Assembly: GCA_036874045.1 (NCBI GenBank)
Contig: CM072341.1
Location: 11,978,501 to 12,042,500, forward strand
Length of the DNA: 64,000 bases
Source: Cymodocea nodosa
Lineage: Eukaryota > Streptophyta > Magnoliopsida > Alismatales > Cymodoceaceae
Direction of reading: 5' to 3'
Both the position numbers and the translations under genes were made by a program. This document shows positions 46,071 to 59,629 of the stretch, piece by piece. Position 1 is the stretch's first letter; every line of letters starts with the position of its first letter. The notes under the pieces were generated by a model. That model ran no database searches and was not told the DNA's origin. It was given only the letters and a program-made list of their open reading frames with translations.

Positions 46071-49000
46071 ATGATTTGCCTCCAGAATCTTCTTCCCAGG
46101 TTAGTTCTCGTCCCGCCGTTACGCTCCGTTCTCTTCGTCCATGCTTCCATCATCATCACCATATGATCGAGTCAGTGGGGGTGATTCGCAGGTCATACGC
46201 GCTAGTGCCACAAGGAATCAGAGGCAGAGGACAGCCGATCAGGTTTCCTGTAGTCAGATTGGTGAGTTCTTTCGTTGCTGTTTGTCGTTCTTAGTGTGCT
46301 CTTTGTGTTTGGAATTCGGTATCCGATTGTTTCGGATCGGTAGCCTGATAATGATGACGATGGTGATGATTTGAGTTGCGGTTTGCAGGAGACGGTGAGA
46401 GCCGAACCGTGCCGGATTGCTGTCGCCATGAATGTAAGGGCTGGTTCTTTTGATTGGATTGGTTTTAGTTTATCTCTACCGTTTTTTCGGTTCAAGTGTT
46501 TTGTTATGAATGCTGTCTCCTGTACGATTTGATTTTTCTCAAGTAGTCGTTTCTTTCTTTTCTGTTACCTTTCTGTCGTTGAGAATGCTGGATTCTTGTT
46601 TGAGGCTTTGATTTAGGATTCGATAGATATTTTTCTAATCTATGTTCTCAAGTAATCGTTTCTTTCTTTTCTGTTACCTTTCTGTCGTTGGGAATGCTGG
46701 ATTCTTGTTTGAGGCTTTGATTTAGGATTCGATAAATATTTTTCTAATCTATGTTGACAATGTTTGCCACTGCCGAAGGACCGATGGACTATTTTAGGAA
46801 AACAAGTCGGGAAGCTCCACGTTTCTTTGTAGATAAAGGAAGTTCATTGCCTGTCCATATAAATATGAGGCTTGATATGTCGCATGTAATTTGGGCATTT
46901 TAAATAATTTTGTGTTATTCTAACGCTAATAGTTTACGACTATGTCATGTTTTTCAAATATACAGCTATATCATTATCATGTTTAAAAATCTGGAATGTC
47001 TGGCATATTCTCTACCTTTTATATATGATGAGATCTTTCTATCTCGAATATGTTTTTCATAATAGAGAAAGATCAAGATTTCAGTTGAATGATTTCTATC
47101 TTACATTACAAAGTCATGTCGATACTTTCTATTCTTGCTAGTTTGGTTTTTGACAAAGAAATCCAAGCACTTGTGATATTCGGTGATCAATATCTATGAG
47201 TAATGAATAAAAATGGTTTCTCTAGGAACATTCAGGTTCTACTTCAAGTACTGAAAAGGACACCACTGGCTTCATTGATGAAAAAGAGGATCTGAAATCT
47301 GAGATTTATAGTCAAGATATGACGGAAGCAATGGGTGAAGGTATCTTGGTCATTGATCTCATGGGAATCAATGATAACAGCTTTAAATAGTCTATCTATA
47401 ACTTACCTTTTTCAGAGAATTTTTCAAAATATTAAATTCGCAAGACTTTCTAATGTGTTCTATTACATTATGTAGTGCTGACGTATAGGCATGAATTAGG
47501 AATGAATTATAATTTCATCTGTCCTGATTTGATTGTTGGTTCATGCCTACAGGTAGTATCTTTTAAATTGTACTGAATAAGTAGCTCCATCTGGTACTAT
47601 TATGTAATAAGCTAACTTATCTTATTACAGACTCTGGAAGATGTTGACAGACTTCGCAAAATAGGAGTCAAAACCATATTTTGTTTGCAACAGGATTCGG
47701 ACCTTGAGTATCCTCATTGAGCAAGATTTCTAATTTTTTAAATTATTGTCATGTATGTGACTTAGTGGTAGATTTGGTAATTTGCAAAACAGATTCTACT
47801 ATCCTAATTGTGTTTTCACATACGATTATCTTGTGACTCTTGTTAGATTACTTAACTATTGACAATAGGTACTTTGGGGTAGATATCAATTCCATACAAA
47901 AATATGCAGAAAGCTGCGATGATATTAAACATTATCGTGCTAAAATCAGGTTAGCGGCCTACAAGAAACTTTAATGATATCATAATTATGCATGGAGACA
48001 ATTTCCACCTTCCTCAATATCATCATTTTGTTTGCCAAATACCTGTATTTCAGACTGAAGCAAGTATGCCAGTCACACACTTGAGAAGAAGTAATCTATT
48101 AGAAAATGAGGATCGAATGTGGTAACTTGGTTGATAACTTATACTGAAACGATACTATTGTATATTTTTAGTTGTATCGAGGGAGTTAACCTTTTATCAT
48201 CGTGTCAAATTTACCAACATGGGTTTGGAACACATCATAAGTTGTTGGTGTTATTGAGTATCTGAGGTATTGGTTGGATAGTGTAAGACATACTGTTGAG
48301 CAACCATCAAAAATTCTTGCTTTAAAGAACTACACTCTAATTAATCTGCCTTGTTATTTTATTATTCTTGAGGGAGAGTGTTATTTGAAATGGAGATATC
48401 CTTTGGTATAGGAATTTCTGTTAGTCTATATTGAGTGAAAATTTAAAAAACAAAGATAAAACTCTATTTTTTTATAGAATGAAATGAATTCTATTTGTTC
48501 TGTCGTTTGCATAAAATGACCTCCATGTGTATCAATGAGATGCATTATTTTTTGTTGACGGCCAATTAGATGCATTATTGTTCATTGAAGAGATTAAAAT
48601 TCAACATGCTACAAGTCACATCACTTTTCCCTTGTTTCTCATCATTTTTGTGTCAACATGCTACATGTCTTAATGATTGGTACAACACAAAACAGGGATT
48701 TTGATGCATTTGATTTGAGGATGAAACTTCCTTCTGTTGTGAGAACATTGCACGAAGCTATCAACTGCAATGGTGGTATTACTTATATACACTGTACTGC
48801 TGGTCTTGGTCGAGCCCCTGCTGTTGCAGTAAGTCAATTTTTTATAAAGGGTACTTATGCATTGTATATCTGCATGTGGCTCAATTTTCTTCTGTTCATG
48901 GAAAATTTAAAGTTTCATATTTTGCACAGTGTCTTATCAATGCCATGGTGCAAATTACTGGCTGAACATAGTGTTCTTTCTAATTCACTGCCTGAAAATG

Positions 49001-52000
49001 GGTCCAGCCCTATTTGGTTAAACCTATTATGTGGATTCCAAAAAACTTTTTCCCAAAAGTTGCATGCCTATTATGTTAAATTTAGATCCTAAATTTTATT
49101 CTTCCTTCAAAAAAAATAAACTGAAAGCAATCCAATTCGACCAAGTGAAAATCTGTCATGCCTGTAAGAAAAGTGAGTAGTTTTTTCAAATAAAATTGAG
49201 TTCTGTTCAAGTTGTCACAGGTTAACCAGCATCTAATAATGATAATGGACCTTAAAGGTGACACCAGGAAATAAGTCAAATAAGCCTCCTATCATGGTCC
49301 TTGTCTAGTGGCTAGTGGTGCTATTGTAAAGGATTAATATGCAAAGATTAGCAATACTTCCAAACAATATGTTGGTTTGTGAGAAGTTAAATAAGGTTGT
49401 TCCCAATTTTCGTTGGTCCAGTTATCAATTGTCATGTACATGCATGGGACATTTATGTGAGTCTTTTGGAGCACCATGTTGTGATGCAATTAGCTAGTTT
49501 TAACAGATTGTATTTAAAATTAATTTGTGATGATGAAGTGATAGATTCACCTAGGTACTGATATAAATGCTCTTACTTTAGATATCATACCATGCTTCTT
49601 ACAGCTTTGTTAATTTCTTGTAGAAATATTTTGTTACTTGCATTTTTATTGATATTTATGCAAGATCATGGCTGAGTCACACATGTGCATGTCAGAAATG
49701 TATTTTTCAGTCTTAAATTTAATTACTTGCTGAAATACGTTGCTACAGTTGGCATACATGTTTTGGCTTCAAGGCTACAATCTTCGGGAAGCACATGAGC
49801 TATTACTGGTATGTCTTGTGTCCTTTTATTCAAATCTGACCCTTGAAATTCCTTGATGAGGAGATTGTGAAATGATACATGTGTTTTATAATTACTTTAT
49901 TGGCAAACACCACCTTAACATTTGATAGATATTTAATACATTATATTATAGGGCGTCGTTTCCAGTTCTCATCTTTGGAGTGCTTTTGCATCTTATCTTT
50001 GCAGAGTAAACGTCCCTGCTGTCCAAAACTGGAAGCCATTAAGAGTGCAACTGCTGATATTGTGAGTTCTATATGTTATTTCATAAATATACTAATTTTG
50101 TTTGACAATCTGAAGTAGAAAGGTGATATTCAATAAATATATATTGCATCTCAAGAATTTTTTTGGAATTAAGTGCATCTATAAAAGGGAAAATTTAGTA
50201 TATGATGTTTCCATCAATTTAAGAGTTGGTGAGGGTCCAATTGTGCATAACATTGCTTTCATAAATTAAGAGATCATTGCCTAACCTATCCTGAAAAATT
50301 GTCAATCAATGAATGTCTTTCTGTTGATGCCAGAAGTCGTTGCATTATACAATTTTATTTGGTTTTGATTTTAGTTTTTATTCCCAATTTTTTCAAACCC
50401 ACAAGCTCTAAATCATAATATAGCAACGTTTCTGTCGTGTCAAGGTTCACCCTCAAATTTAGTTATACACTTATACCAACACCAATGTTTATATATTATT
50501 CTTTTTCCTTGTTATGTTCTAGTTTCTTTTGATTATGTGCAAGTATATTATTCTCTTATTAATCTAATAGTTTTATGAGTTTTTTCATCAATTCTAGTGG
50601 ACTGGATGATATAAGTGTAGATATGCATTGCAGACTCTTATATATGTATAGTCATAAACCAAAATTTTTAATCACTACTAATTTACTGTTTCTTTTTATT
50701 CTATGTTTCAAAGAATTAGTTCATAAATCATGTTTATTGTTTCTTATTGTTTGTTCATGTTGGTTGTGTCTAGTGAATTAATGCCTGCTCATCTTTGCAT
50801 TTCTACTCCTATATTAGCACTTTAGGTGTTTGTGCTTCTTCAATAATGTACTTACAATTTATGCTACCAGGGCATTTTGCATTAAGAAGTTTTCCTTATG
50901 CTTTGATTCATTGAAATACACATTATTGTGTATTCATGATTTTATATATACTCATATACACTAATTGTATAGTTATGTAAAATAGTATGGTGATATACAG
51001 GTATTTTTTTTATTAAATATATGTAAGATTATACGTATGTATGTAAATATGCATGCTATGTCATAAAGTGGTTATATTATTTAACTTCCCTTAAAAATTC
51101 TTATTATTTGTATGATGTACACGAATTAATTTTGCACTTGTGACAACAAATTATCAAAAGATGTCGACATCTAGGAAAATTGATTTTAACTCCAAGTGTT
51201 CTCCAAACGATTGAATTTTTCCATCTAGTGACTTTGTATTTTTTGTATTCTATTATTTTTTATCTTCTTTCAGGTGCTAGAAGAACTCTTAGTTAAATAA
51301 TTTTTCCCTCACAATATCTCTTCTCATATCATTATTCTTTGATGATGGAGATTACACATATATGACTGAGGTAGCAGAACAATGTTTATTTTGTTTGTTA
51401 TCCCTCACTTTAATTGATCCATTTTGTTGGCTTTCATTGAGGTGTCTACTTTTTTCCACAAATTTTCTTCTGATTTTATGGTGAATCTGATCTTGCTTTG
51501 ATTTACTTCATGCATGATATTTCATTCAAATAAGAGCTTATTGGGAACTCTTAGAAAGTCAGATTATTTTGAAAGATTCTGCTTGCAGCTCACAGGTTTT
51601 TCCAGACAATATGTCAACTTGATGTGGGAAGGAAATAGCTGTTCAACAGTTGAAGTCTCTGGGCTAGATATAGGATGGGGGCAGGTAAGCTTTAAAGTAA
51701 AATATTGCAATTATACAGCTTGCTCATGTGTTACAATACTTGACAATGGCTATCTATGAATATTGGCACCTGTCCTCTAGAAGATGTCCTCATGAAATCT
51801 CACCAGTTACCTATATTCTTTTTTTACCTACTCTGCCTCACTGAATTCTACGAATCATATATGATTTTGTCCTGCATGCCTGAACCATCACCGTGCAATC
51901 ATAAGTAAACCATAATGCAGATCAATCACTAAAGATTTAAGAAGATCATCTCTACAAGGAGAGGCTTACTGTTTATTATCATTAAACATGTTCAATTGAT

Positions 52001-53773
52001 AGTAAACAATCTTTTGCAATGTCATCTAATGAAATATTTCTGTGCAATATATTTTAGAAAAATCTGTGTACATTATCTATTCTAGGGTTAAGAGTTTTTT
52101 TTGGCATTGTTCCTTATCTTCGTCTTCTGCAACTTTACTCACATATGAGGACCAAATGTTGTTCTGTGATCACAGTCCTTTTGTTGTTAAACCATGTCAA
52201 TCTTTATATTGTTTATGTGATTATTTTATTTGTCTTCTTGTCTAATGTTTGCAACATTTTGCCTCCAAATCGTAAAAATGATTAAATAATGTTTATATCT
52301 ACAAATGGAAAACATAATTTTTTTGTTTCGAATCAAACTTGCATGTTGAACAAGGGCTCATTCCAAGTTCTGTTTGAAATTAAAATGGGCTCAAAATTTT
52401 GTCCCAATCGTTTTAATCTTCAAAAAAATTACCAATCTTGTATCGGCTAATCTCATGCGAGAGTTCCATCTTGAAAAGTGAAGCCAAGGTACCTTACTTT
52501 TTCCACAACAAACAAATTAGAATCTATGTTGAATGTGGAGCTTAAATTTGCATGACTTGATCTGTTTTACCAAAAAGGTCTATGGTTGTCCATATAGCCT
52601 TATGGATTTCATTTGCATTCTTTATTTGTATTTATCATAGCAAAGCTACATGCCATACTTAAAATCTTATCAGGCTTATTCTTTTTCACGTCTTCATAAT
52701 GATCTTTTACTGTTTACAGAGAATTTCTTTGAAATATGATGAAGGGAAAGGAGCATGGACTCTTGAAAGGGAATTACCGGTAAATCTGATCATTCTTTAG
52801 TGGACAACGAAATAAATTTCACAATGTAAACTTATATTCTATTTTATCAATTAATGTTTCTTTACGATTATTGTGGAGTTTGATCGGTGAAGTTTCCTTT
52901 TGTGGTTTTTTTTTTTGAATTTTCACGTGTAAGTAGTATTTTTCATATTACTCACATGCAAGTAGTTCACCTGAATTTTCCTTTTCTTGGATTAAGGTTT
53001 AAAGTCATGTTTTATTTATATAATTCTTGGTCTCTTAACAAACTTGATATGCTTTGTAATAATCTTCATTCAACTTAAGTGTCAACCACAATTCTACCTT
53101 TTTCTTTGTGGCAAGAAACATTGTCTTATATGTTGAGGAAGGAGCTGTACTAAAGGATCAAGTACAATAAGTGTCTGCATCGAGGGATCTTGAAATTGAC
53201 CCTAAAATCATTCCATCCGATGTAGTATAGTCATGATACAATTATGACATAATCATAACACTATCATGACAGTTTGAATTGAATATCAAATGTGTGACTA
53301 CTTTGTCATGATTATTTTATTTGGTGACAATTTTGAAGAGATGCTCTCCTCAGCTTTACATGGTTGCATGATTACCCTGTATCGTTGTTTACCAACAGCG
53401 TATGTCCTTACAAACTTTATGTTGGTTGGTAGGAAGGGAAATACGAATACAAGTACATCATAGACGGTGAATGGAAATACAATGTGAACGAGCCAGTGAC
53501 AAAACCTAATAGTGATGGTCATGTGAACAACTATGTTCATGTAAGCACTTATCTTGTCTGTACAAATTTCCATGTGAACACTGGTTGTCTTTTCTTTGAA
53601 ATGAATTGAAAATAAGGATATCCTTCATTTTTGACTTTTTCCAGGTGCATGATGGTGACAGTAGCATGGAGATTATGTTGCAGCGGGAGCATCTAATGGG
53701 TGATGATATTGATCTCTCAGCGGAGCAAGTGCGTATCATCAAAGGTTTCTTGGAATCGTCGACTAAAGAGTAG
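46071..53773 (+). CDS. SEX4: Phosphoglucan phosphatase SEX4/DSP4, chloroplast
   Basis: SEX4 removes phosphate from C6 and C3 glucosyl residues of starch, which allows amylases to degrade it at night in the chloroplast. Fourteen exons: 46071-46099, 46192-46261, 46389-46433, 47226-47340, 47476-47552, 47631-47707, 47869-47949, 48696-48828, 49749-49808, 50005-50061, 51589-51684, 52720-52779, 53433-53540 and 53645-53773. All junctions are GT–AG and in phase, giving 378 residues (379 in Arabidopsis). The first about 50 residues ([10 protein letters not shown]...) are basic and serve as a transit peptide. The dual-specificity phosphatase domain has Asp166 in RDFDAFDLR and the signature [11 protein letters not shown] with Cys198 and Arg204. 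The CBM48 carbohydrate-binding domain has Trp278 in [10 protein letters not shown] and [12 protein letters not shown]. The C-terminus ends FLESSTKE. Position 202 is Leu where Arabidopsis SEX4 has Met. All catalytic residues are intact. Confidence 0.97.
46538..46755. repeat. Tandem duplication in SEX4 intron 3
   Basis: Two adjacent units of 109 bases, starting CTCAAGTAGTCG at 46538 and CTCAAGTAATCG at 46647, differ at only about three positions. They contain TTTCTGTTACCTTTCTGTCG and ATTTAGGATTCGAT. The duplication is recent and lies wholly within the intron 46434-47225. Confidence 0.95.
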
Positions 53774-53882
53774 CCGTACCTATCTATTTGATGTAGTCAA
53801 TTTTTTGCGAAGGCGGTGAGCATTAAAATGCAGATAAAGCTCCACTTGAACACACAATAGATGTCATGTAAGTTCTATAAGT

Positions 53883-54227
53883 TGTTAAAGTTATTGTAAT
53901 CTGTTAATGTCTAATAATCAGTTGGTTGTTAGTGTAAGGTGTTGAAATTGTTAAGTGTATTAAACATTGCTGCAATCGTATTTATCTTTTATAGAAAGTC
54001 TACATAGGAAGGAGATTGAGAAATATCCATCGCGTGCATTTTTGCACCCATCATTGACTATCCTTTTCCATCATTGCAAATATCTCATCTCATTTCATTT
54101 TCTTTTCCTTTCTCCCCGTCTTTATGGCCTTGTTGACTTACCGAACATAGAAACTTTACTTTTGTAGCTTTGTTCCACTCCTTTAGGTCCAAGGACTGGT
54201 GAATGTTTGATTGGAGGAGCTCTTACA
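53883..54227 (+). repeat. 5' LTR of the copia relic
   Basis: 345 bases beginning TG and ending CA directly before the primer-binding site. The start is inferred from the TGTTAAAG form common to copia LTRs, because there is no second LTR to compare with. Confidence 0.6.
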
Positions 54228-55110
54228 TGGTATCAAAGTTTTTGTGATCTAGTTGAAAAATGGAAGCATTCACTGATAGCACAATTAGTGGAGCCACAAA
54301 CAAAATCCAAAGGGAAGAAGAATTCCCTTTTCCCAATGCTATGGATGTGGCGAATTTTGTCCATCAAATTGAGTGGAAGTAACTACTTCCTTTAGGAGAT
54401 TCAGATACATGGATTAATTAGTTCACTGGTTGGCAAATAAAGAAAAGGAAGTGGCACTTAGGATTATATTCAAAAAGATAGATCAACTTGTTAAGGGATG
54501 GATCATAGGCTTGGTATCTGAGGAGGTGTTGAGCGTCACCCATTCTTCTGGAACTACAAAGGAAGTTTGGGGAGCCCCTTGTAGAAGGCATTTGCTAGCC
54601 CGTCGGTTGAAGGGAGCATTTTGTAATGCATGAGGTACAATCTTTATGGAGATTTTGTAATACTTTATGGAAACAAAGTATTTGGGATGCTCTCTCATTC
54701 GCCTGTGGTTGTAAAAGTTACGAGGTTAGAAACCTATTTCATGAAACACTTGGAAGAGAGGTTGCATTCTTTGCTAGTTAAAATAATTATAACAATAGTC
54801 ACGTACAGATGGTAGAGATAGGGGAGGTCAAGGTCGTGAGAATAAAAATAACGAAAACCAAAGTTCTAAGGATGGTCGCTTTCAGCTTACGGCAAATGTA
54901 AGAAACAAGGAAAATAAGGAAGCACGTTAGATCTGTAAGAAGACAAGGATAGATGCGATCATGCCCTATCAAAGTGAAGAAATGCCGTAAGCCTTGCCTG
55001 CAATGACAATCAATGATACAAGTACCAAAGATTGATTCGAAGATTTACGGTCTTCAGCACATTTGATAGGTAATTTGAATATCTTACGTTTACAAGTTTT
55101 GATCTTATCT
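53883..55110 (+). mobile_element. Truncated Ty1/copia retrotransposon
   Basis: The 5' LTR 53883-54227 (TGTTAAAG...CTTACA) is followed at once by TGGTATCAAAG (54228-54238), the usual copia primer-binding site for initiator tRNA-Met. A decayed gag follows. It includes IKLSGSNYFL (54361-54393), WIIGLVSEEVLSVTHSSGTT near 54496-54556, a GRGGQGRENKN-like stretch near 54820, and SEEMP-ALPAMTINDTSTKD with a following SSAHLIGN leading into protease (about 54970-55075). Homology stops near 55110 and there is no pol or 3' LTR. It begins about 110 bases after the SEX4 stop codon, so the SEX4 3' UTR or poly(A) site may extend into the LTR. Confidence 0.82.
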
Positions 55111-57493
55111 TCGGGGGGTGTATCCCGTACATCTAGAAAATGACGTAAAGAAAGATAAGAATAATGTGTGAAAATGATAAAAAAAAAAATTTAATTTTGA
55201 CTTTTCTTAGTATTTGGACATGGTAACGAAATTTAGGTATCTGTCTGTGTAATTGAAAATGATAGAATTTTAATATGATTATTAATACATCATAATAAAT
55301 AATAAATGGATTATCTATAAATCATAATATTCATAAATTATTATAAAATCTAAAAGTATCAATACAAGCAGATAAAGTTCAAATATAAAATATTAAAATT
55401 GAGCGTCACAATTTTTTATTATCTCACGTAGATTTCATAATATCTTTATTATTACTAATTTGCTTATTATATTCTTGACTTCGTTCAAAACTATTATATA
55501 TTACCTCTTCTCTTTTAACATGATCAAAAAAACATTTGGAAGATCAATAATCTTAATTTCAATGAATTCATCTTGAAGTTTTAGGTTCCAAGAAAATCTG
55601 TTTTATCTATTTTACGAATAATAAAATTGTGTAAATGAAAATATTTTAGAATAATCTTAATTTCTGTTTTAAAGGAAAATGAAACGTAACATTACAATAT
55701 TAAAAAATGATGCATTATTATTTTTAAATGTAAATGATGATAATTAAAGTTACCTGTGACCAGTCAATTAATATCATATTCAATTAAGTGATGCTGAACA
55801 ATTGAAAATCAATAAATAAATTCTAATCAATTTAGATAACCAACAAAAAAGAAAAACTTGCTATAAACTACCATGTTAAATTGCATGGACCCCAATCGAC
55901 TATGATCGCTTTTTTCTCCAACTGAAAACCCTCGTCTTTTCCATTTCTTCACCTTGGTAAAAGAAGAAGAAGAGGGGGGGGATCTCTTAAGAAGAGTAAT
56001 ATTTAATGATTGGTGCAAAGTCATTGATAAGTTCAGTAAAAGACTTGAAGAAGGTTGGAAAGAAAAGTTCCGACCCAAGTAAACCAATTTGTTCTTTTCT
56101 TACCTCTCCATCCTTCACTTAAAACCAAAAATATCATTTCGTCCATTGGCACAACATCTGTAAATCAAAAAACACCTAAGGAGGGTTTGTTAGAATTTTT
56201 TTGTTTCAGTTGGTTTGTCTTGCTAACACAAGTTATATATTGTTCAGATAATCAAGTTCACCATAAATCACATTATGCTAGTTTCTTGTGCTGATCGGTC
56301 AAGGTTACCATGTGTGGAATGAACTTTGAACAATAAATGTAATGAATTTTTATTCTGTAAGGGTTTCTCGTGCAGAGAAGCCTTTACATTAGTTACATTG
56401 AACTTTCTTTAGATGTTTTCCATAAGACTGTTACATGCTTTAGCACAAGCACAATAAATGAAACCACAAGGTCATTAGTTGTGTATTCTCTCCCTAAGAC
56501 AACAATCACTAAATGCAACGCACAACCCCAAAAATAGAAGTTAGAACATTCAAAAAACAGACATTATTGTTTAGGAACAGACGTCTGCACTAGATGCCCA
56601 CCGATATAAGTTTCAAATAGATGTTGAACTCTACTATAATGTTCCTATTTGCTTGATGTATATTAGATTTGTTAATATATAAAACTCAGATTATTATATA
56701 AATTTATGTCTTATGGTCTGGATGATTTTAAGTTAATTAATTGAGATGATTACGCATAAGATTGTTTGATCATATATATATATACACCTGTAATGGTTTT
56801 TGCTTCAGATTATATGAAGTTTAGATTACACATAATTGAGATTATTATATGTTGAACCTAAGTTTAATAACATTGTGTCATCGTTCTATTATAATCAATT
56901 AATATTGAAGTAATTTTTTTTTCTGTCATCGTTCTCTTATATGAATTTTTTTTTATCAATTGATTTTAAGATAAGATTCAATAAGATTAGAAGAAAAACT
57001 TGTAATCTATACACGCATAGTTTCATAATCTTCTTAAATATGTATTATTATATTTAAAAATGCACTACAAAATACTTTGAACTTATTTCATTTTCTTATG
57101 ATTTCATTTTTATGATAATGGATCTTCTTAATTTAGTAGATCATCTATGCATTTTGTATCGTAATGCACTAATCATGTTCACATAAATTTGTTAGATATT
57201 TGACATAATTGTCTTTTTTTATTATACAATTAACATTACATCATCACCAAAATTGAATATAGTATAGAAAATATAGCCTCTGAGAAAAGAAAATATGTGA
57301 ACTAGAGTACAAAACAAGATGAAATTTTTTTAGGTATATTAGTAATAGAAATCAAAGAAGGAAATGTAAAACAATAAGATGGTAAGCTTAAAGCAGAGAC
57401 ATGGATAAATGTGATTGTTAAATATAATGCTCAACCAAATGCCAATGTCTAGAAAAAACACATAGAAAGTAAAATGAAAACCTAGAGGACCAT
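55111..57493. other. Intergenic AT-rich DNA
   Basis: No gene, RNA or element is recognised. Short open frames here show no family resemblance. A short (TA)n run is near 56776-56786. Confidence 0.6.
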
Positions 57494-59528
57494 TGTTTAG
57501 AATGAAAAAGTGCATAATATTAACGGTTAAATGATGGTTAATTGCATAATATTTAGCTTATCATATGAGAATTAAGTCATTATGTTATAATTGCATTGTT
57601 ATAAGCTTTAATTAAAGAATCTGCTTAATTTCGTGAAATTAATGTTAATTTAGTACATTTCTGAACTGTCGGTAAATTGCAGGCTGCGAAATTCTTAAGT
57701 ATCTAAATTTTCTATTATTTTGAACAATTATGTTTAACATACTGAACATGTATCGGACAGTTATGTTTAAATTGTCGAATAGTTATATTTTAAAAGAATA
57801 TTTTATTATTTCCTGAAGTACATGTGTCGAAACCATAATGCATGACTTAAGTGAACTTTCAGTGAGTTATCTCTAACTATCCGAAATTACAGCTAGGCAT
57901 CGAATAGTTAGACTTGTAACTCTCTGAAATGTTTCTTTTATTATAAAACTACTGATGACAGGTGTCGTGATCTGGAAGATTGACTTAAGTTATATATCGG
58001 TGAGTTATCTGTAACTATCCGAAATGCATCTAAGCATCGGATAGTTAAGTCTGTAAGTATCTGAAATGCACCTGAGCATCGGATAGTCAAATTTATGCAC
58101 GTGTTTTATAGTTAAATCAACGAAGTAAGTCCATTGAGTTATCTGTAACTTCACGGACTATTTATTTTCTAATATGCCATTGTAGCGGTTATAGAAACAG
58201 GACAGTTGGAAGGAAAAAAAACACAATTGCATGTATTGCGTAGGGAGAAGAAATCATCGTCGTTGATATGAATGAAGGAAATTCAACCGACCATTCAAGT
58301 AAAAGCAGTTACCATTGAAGAAATATAAAAGAAAAGAAGAAAAAGAAGTAAAAGGTGTGTGATCGATGGGTATGGCCAATGTGTACAGAGGAGGATCACT
58401 GTCGACAATTCTTTGAAGTACCACACCAACCATTATTACCACCACCATAATCACTAACCATCGGAGGTCTGTGAGGATACTTTCCTGATGTCGGGTCGAT
58501 TCCGAGCCAAACATAGTGTTTGACAACCACTGTGAGGAGTGATCGCGTCGCGGGAAGGGAAACCATTTTCACCAAGCGTCGACTCATATTTCAGGAGATT
58601 GTAAAACTTCTAGCCTTGGTTTCAGGTTGATGCCTGTATGTTGAAGAGGAGATCATCTTGCAATTCTGGACTCGCGATTCTATAGGAAGAGGAGACAAAA
58701 TTGTAAGTGGTTTAATTTTCAGTGGTGTAATCGTGTCGCATGTAGTGACGGAAGTATTTACTATTGACTGAGATTACTTTACATTTCACCTTTCGCCCAT
58801 TTCCATTTTCATATCAAAACAAAAATACTAAAAACAACTTATTTGTGTTTATATTTTGTATTTGAGTGTTGTATCGTGATTAATGTTATCTTTGTTAGTG
58901 TTGTGATTGTTTTATGTTTATTTTAGTTTTACAATTTACTGAAATTGGTTCATTCAAAAGACTTAAAGATTTTAATGGTTACTGTTTGAATTATCTGAAT
59001 GTTAGTATTGCCTGATGATAAATCCAATGTTTACTAACATTAAAGAACTTAATTAATGTTATTTACAATCTGTGGAACCGCCCAATGGTTGGCCAAATTC
59101 CTCTGTAAATAGTAGTATTAAATAGGAAATGCAGTCTCGTGGAGTTAACTTAAGTCTATGAGGTTAGTCCGTTGAGTTAGCCATAACTCAACGAACTTTG
59201 TCCGTTGAGATAATTGTAACTCAACGGAGAGCTTATTGAATATATAAATTTGATTGTTAAAAACGGAATAGTTCTCAATTTTAAGCAATTCCTTGTGGGA
59301 TCGACCTGTACTTGCACACTAATACAATAGACACTATGCACTTGCAGTTAAAATACAAATTGGAATTAATATCTAATTTGTGTGAAAGGTTGTTTGTTTA
59401 CTTCTAAAAAGGAATAGGCATAAAGATAAATTAACTAAGTAAAAACAGAAGTTAACAAATCCAAGTTTTTCTGGTGCTGTGCTGGAGATTCAAACAAGTT
59501 TTCTAGTGTCGTGCTAGGTAATTAAACA
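57494..59528 (+). repeat. LTR of the third Athila-like copy
   Basis: Starts TGTTTAGAATG and ends TTAAACA, collinear with 35554-37404. The last about 60 bases contain a partial repeat of the end motif (TTCTGGTGCTGTGCTGG and TTCTAGTGTCGTGCTAGG), indicating a small duplication at the 3' end. Palindromes of both types lie at about 57990-58090 and 59130-59230. Confidence 0.9.
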
Positions 59529-59535
59529 AGTTTTA

Positions 59536-59553
59536 TGGCGCCATTGCCGGGGA
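59536..59553 (+). other. Primer-binding site
   Basis: TGGCGCCATTGCCGGGGA stands 7 bases after the LTR end, spaced exactly as in the nested element on the other strand. Confidence 0.88.
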
Positions 59554-59629
59554 ATTAATATAAGCAACTGTTAGAGCTATTTTGTTTTAATAGCTAGAGT
59601 GTTGTGTGTTTTCTTCTGTAATTGAGAAT

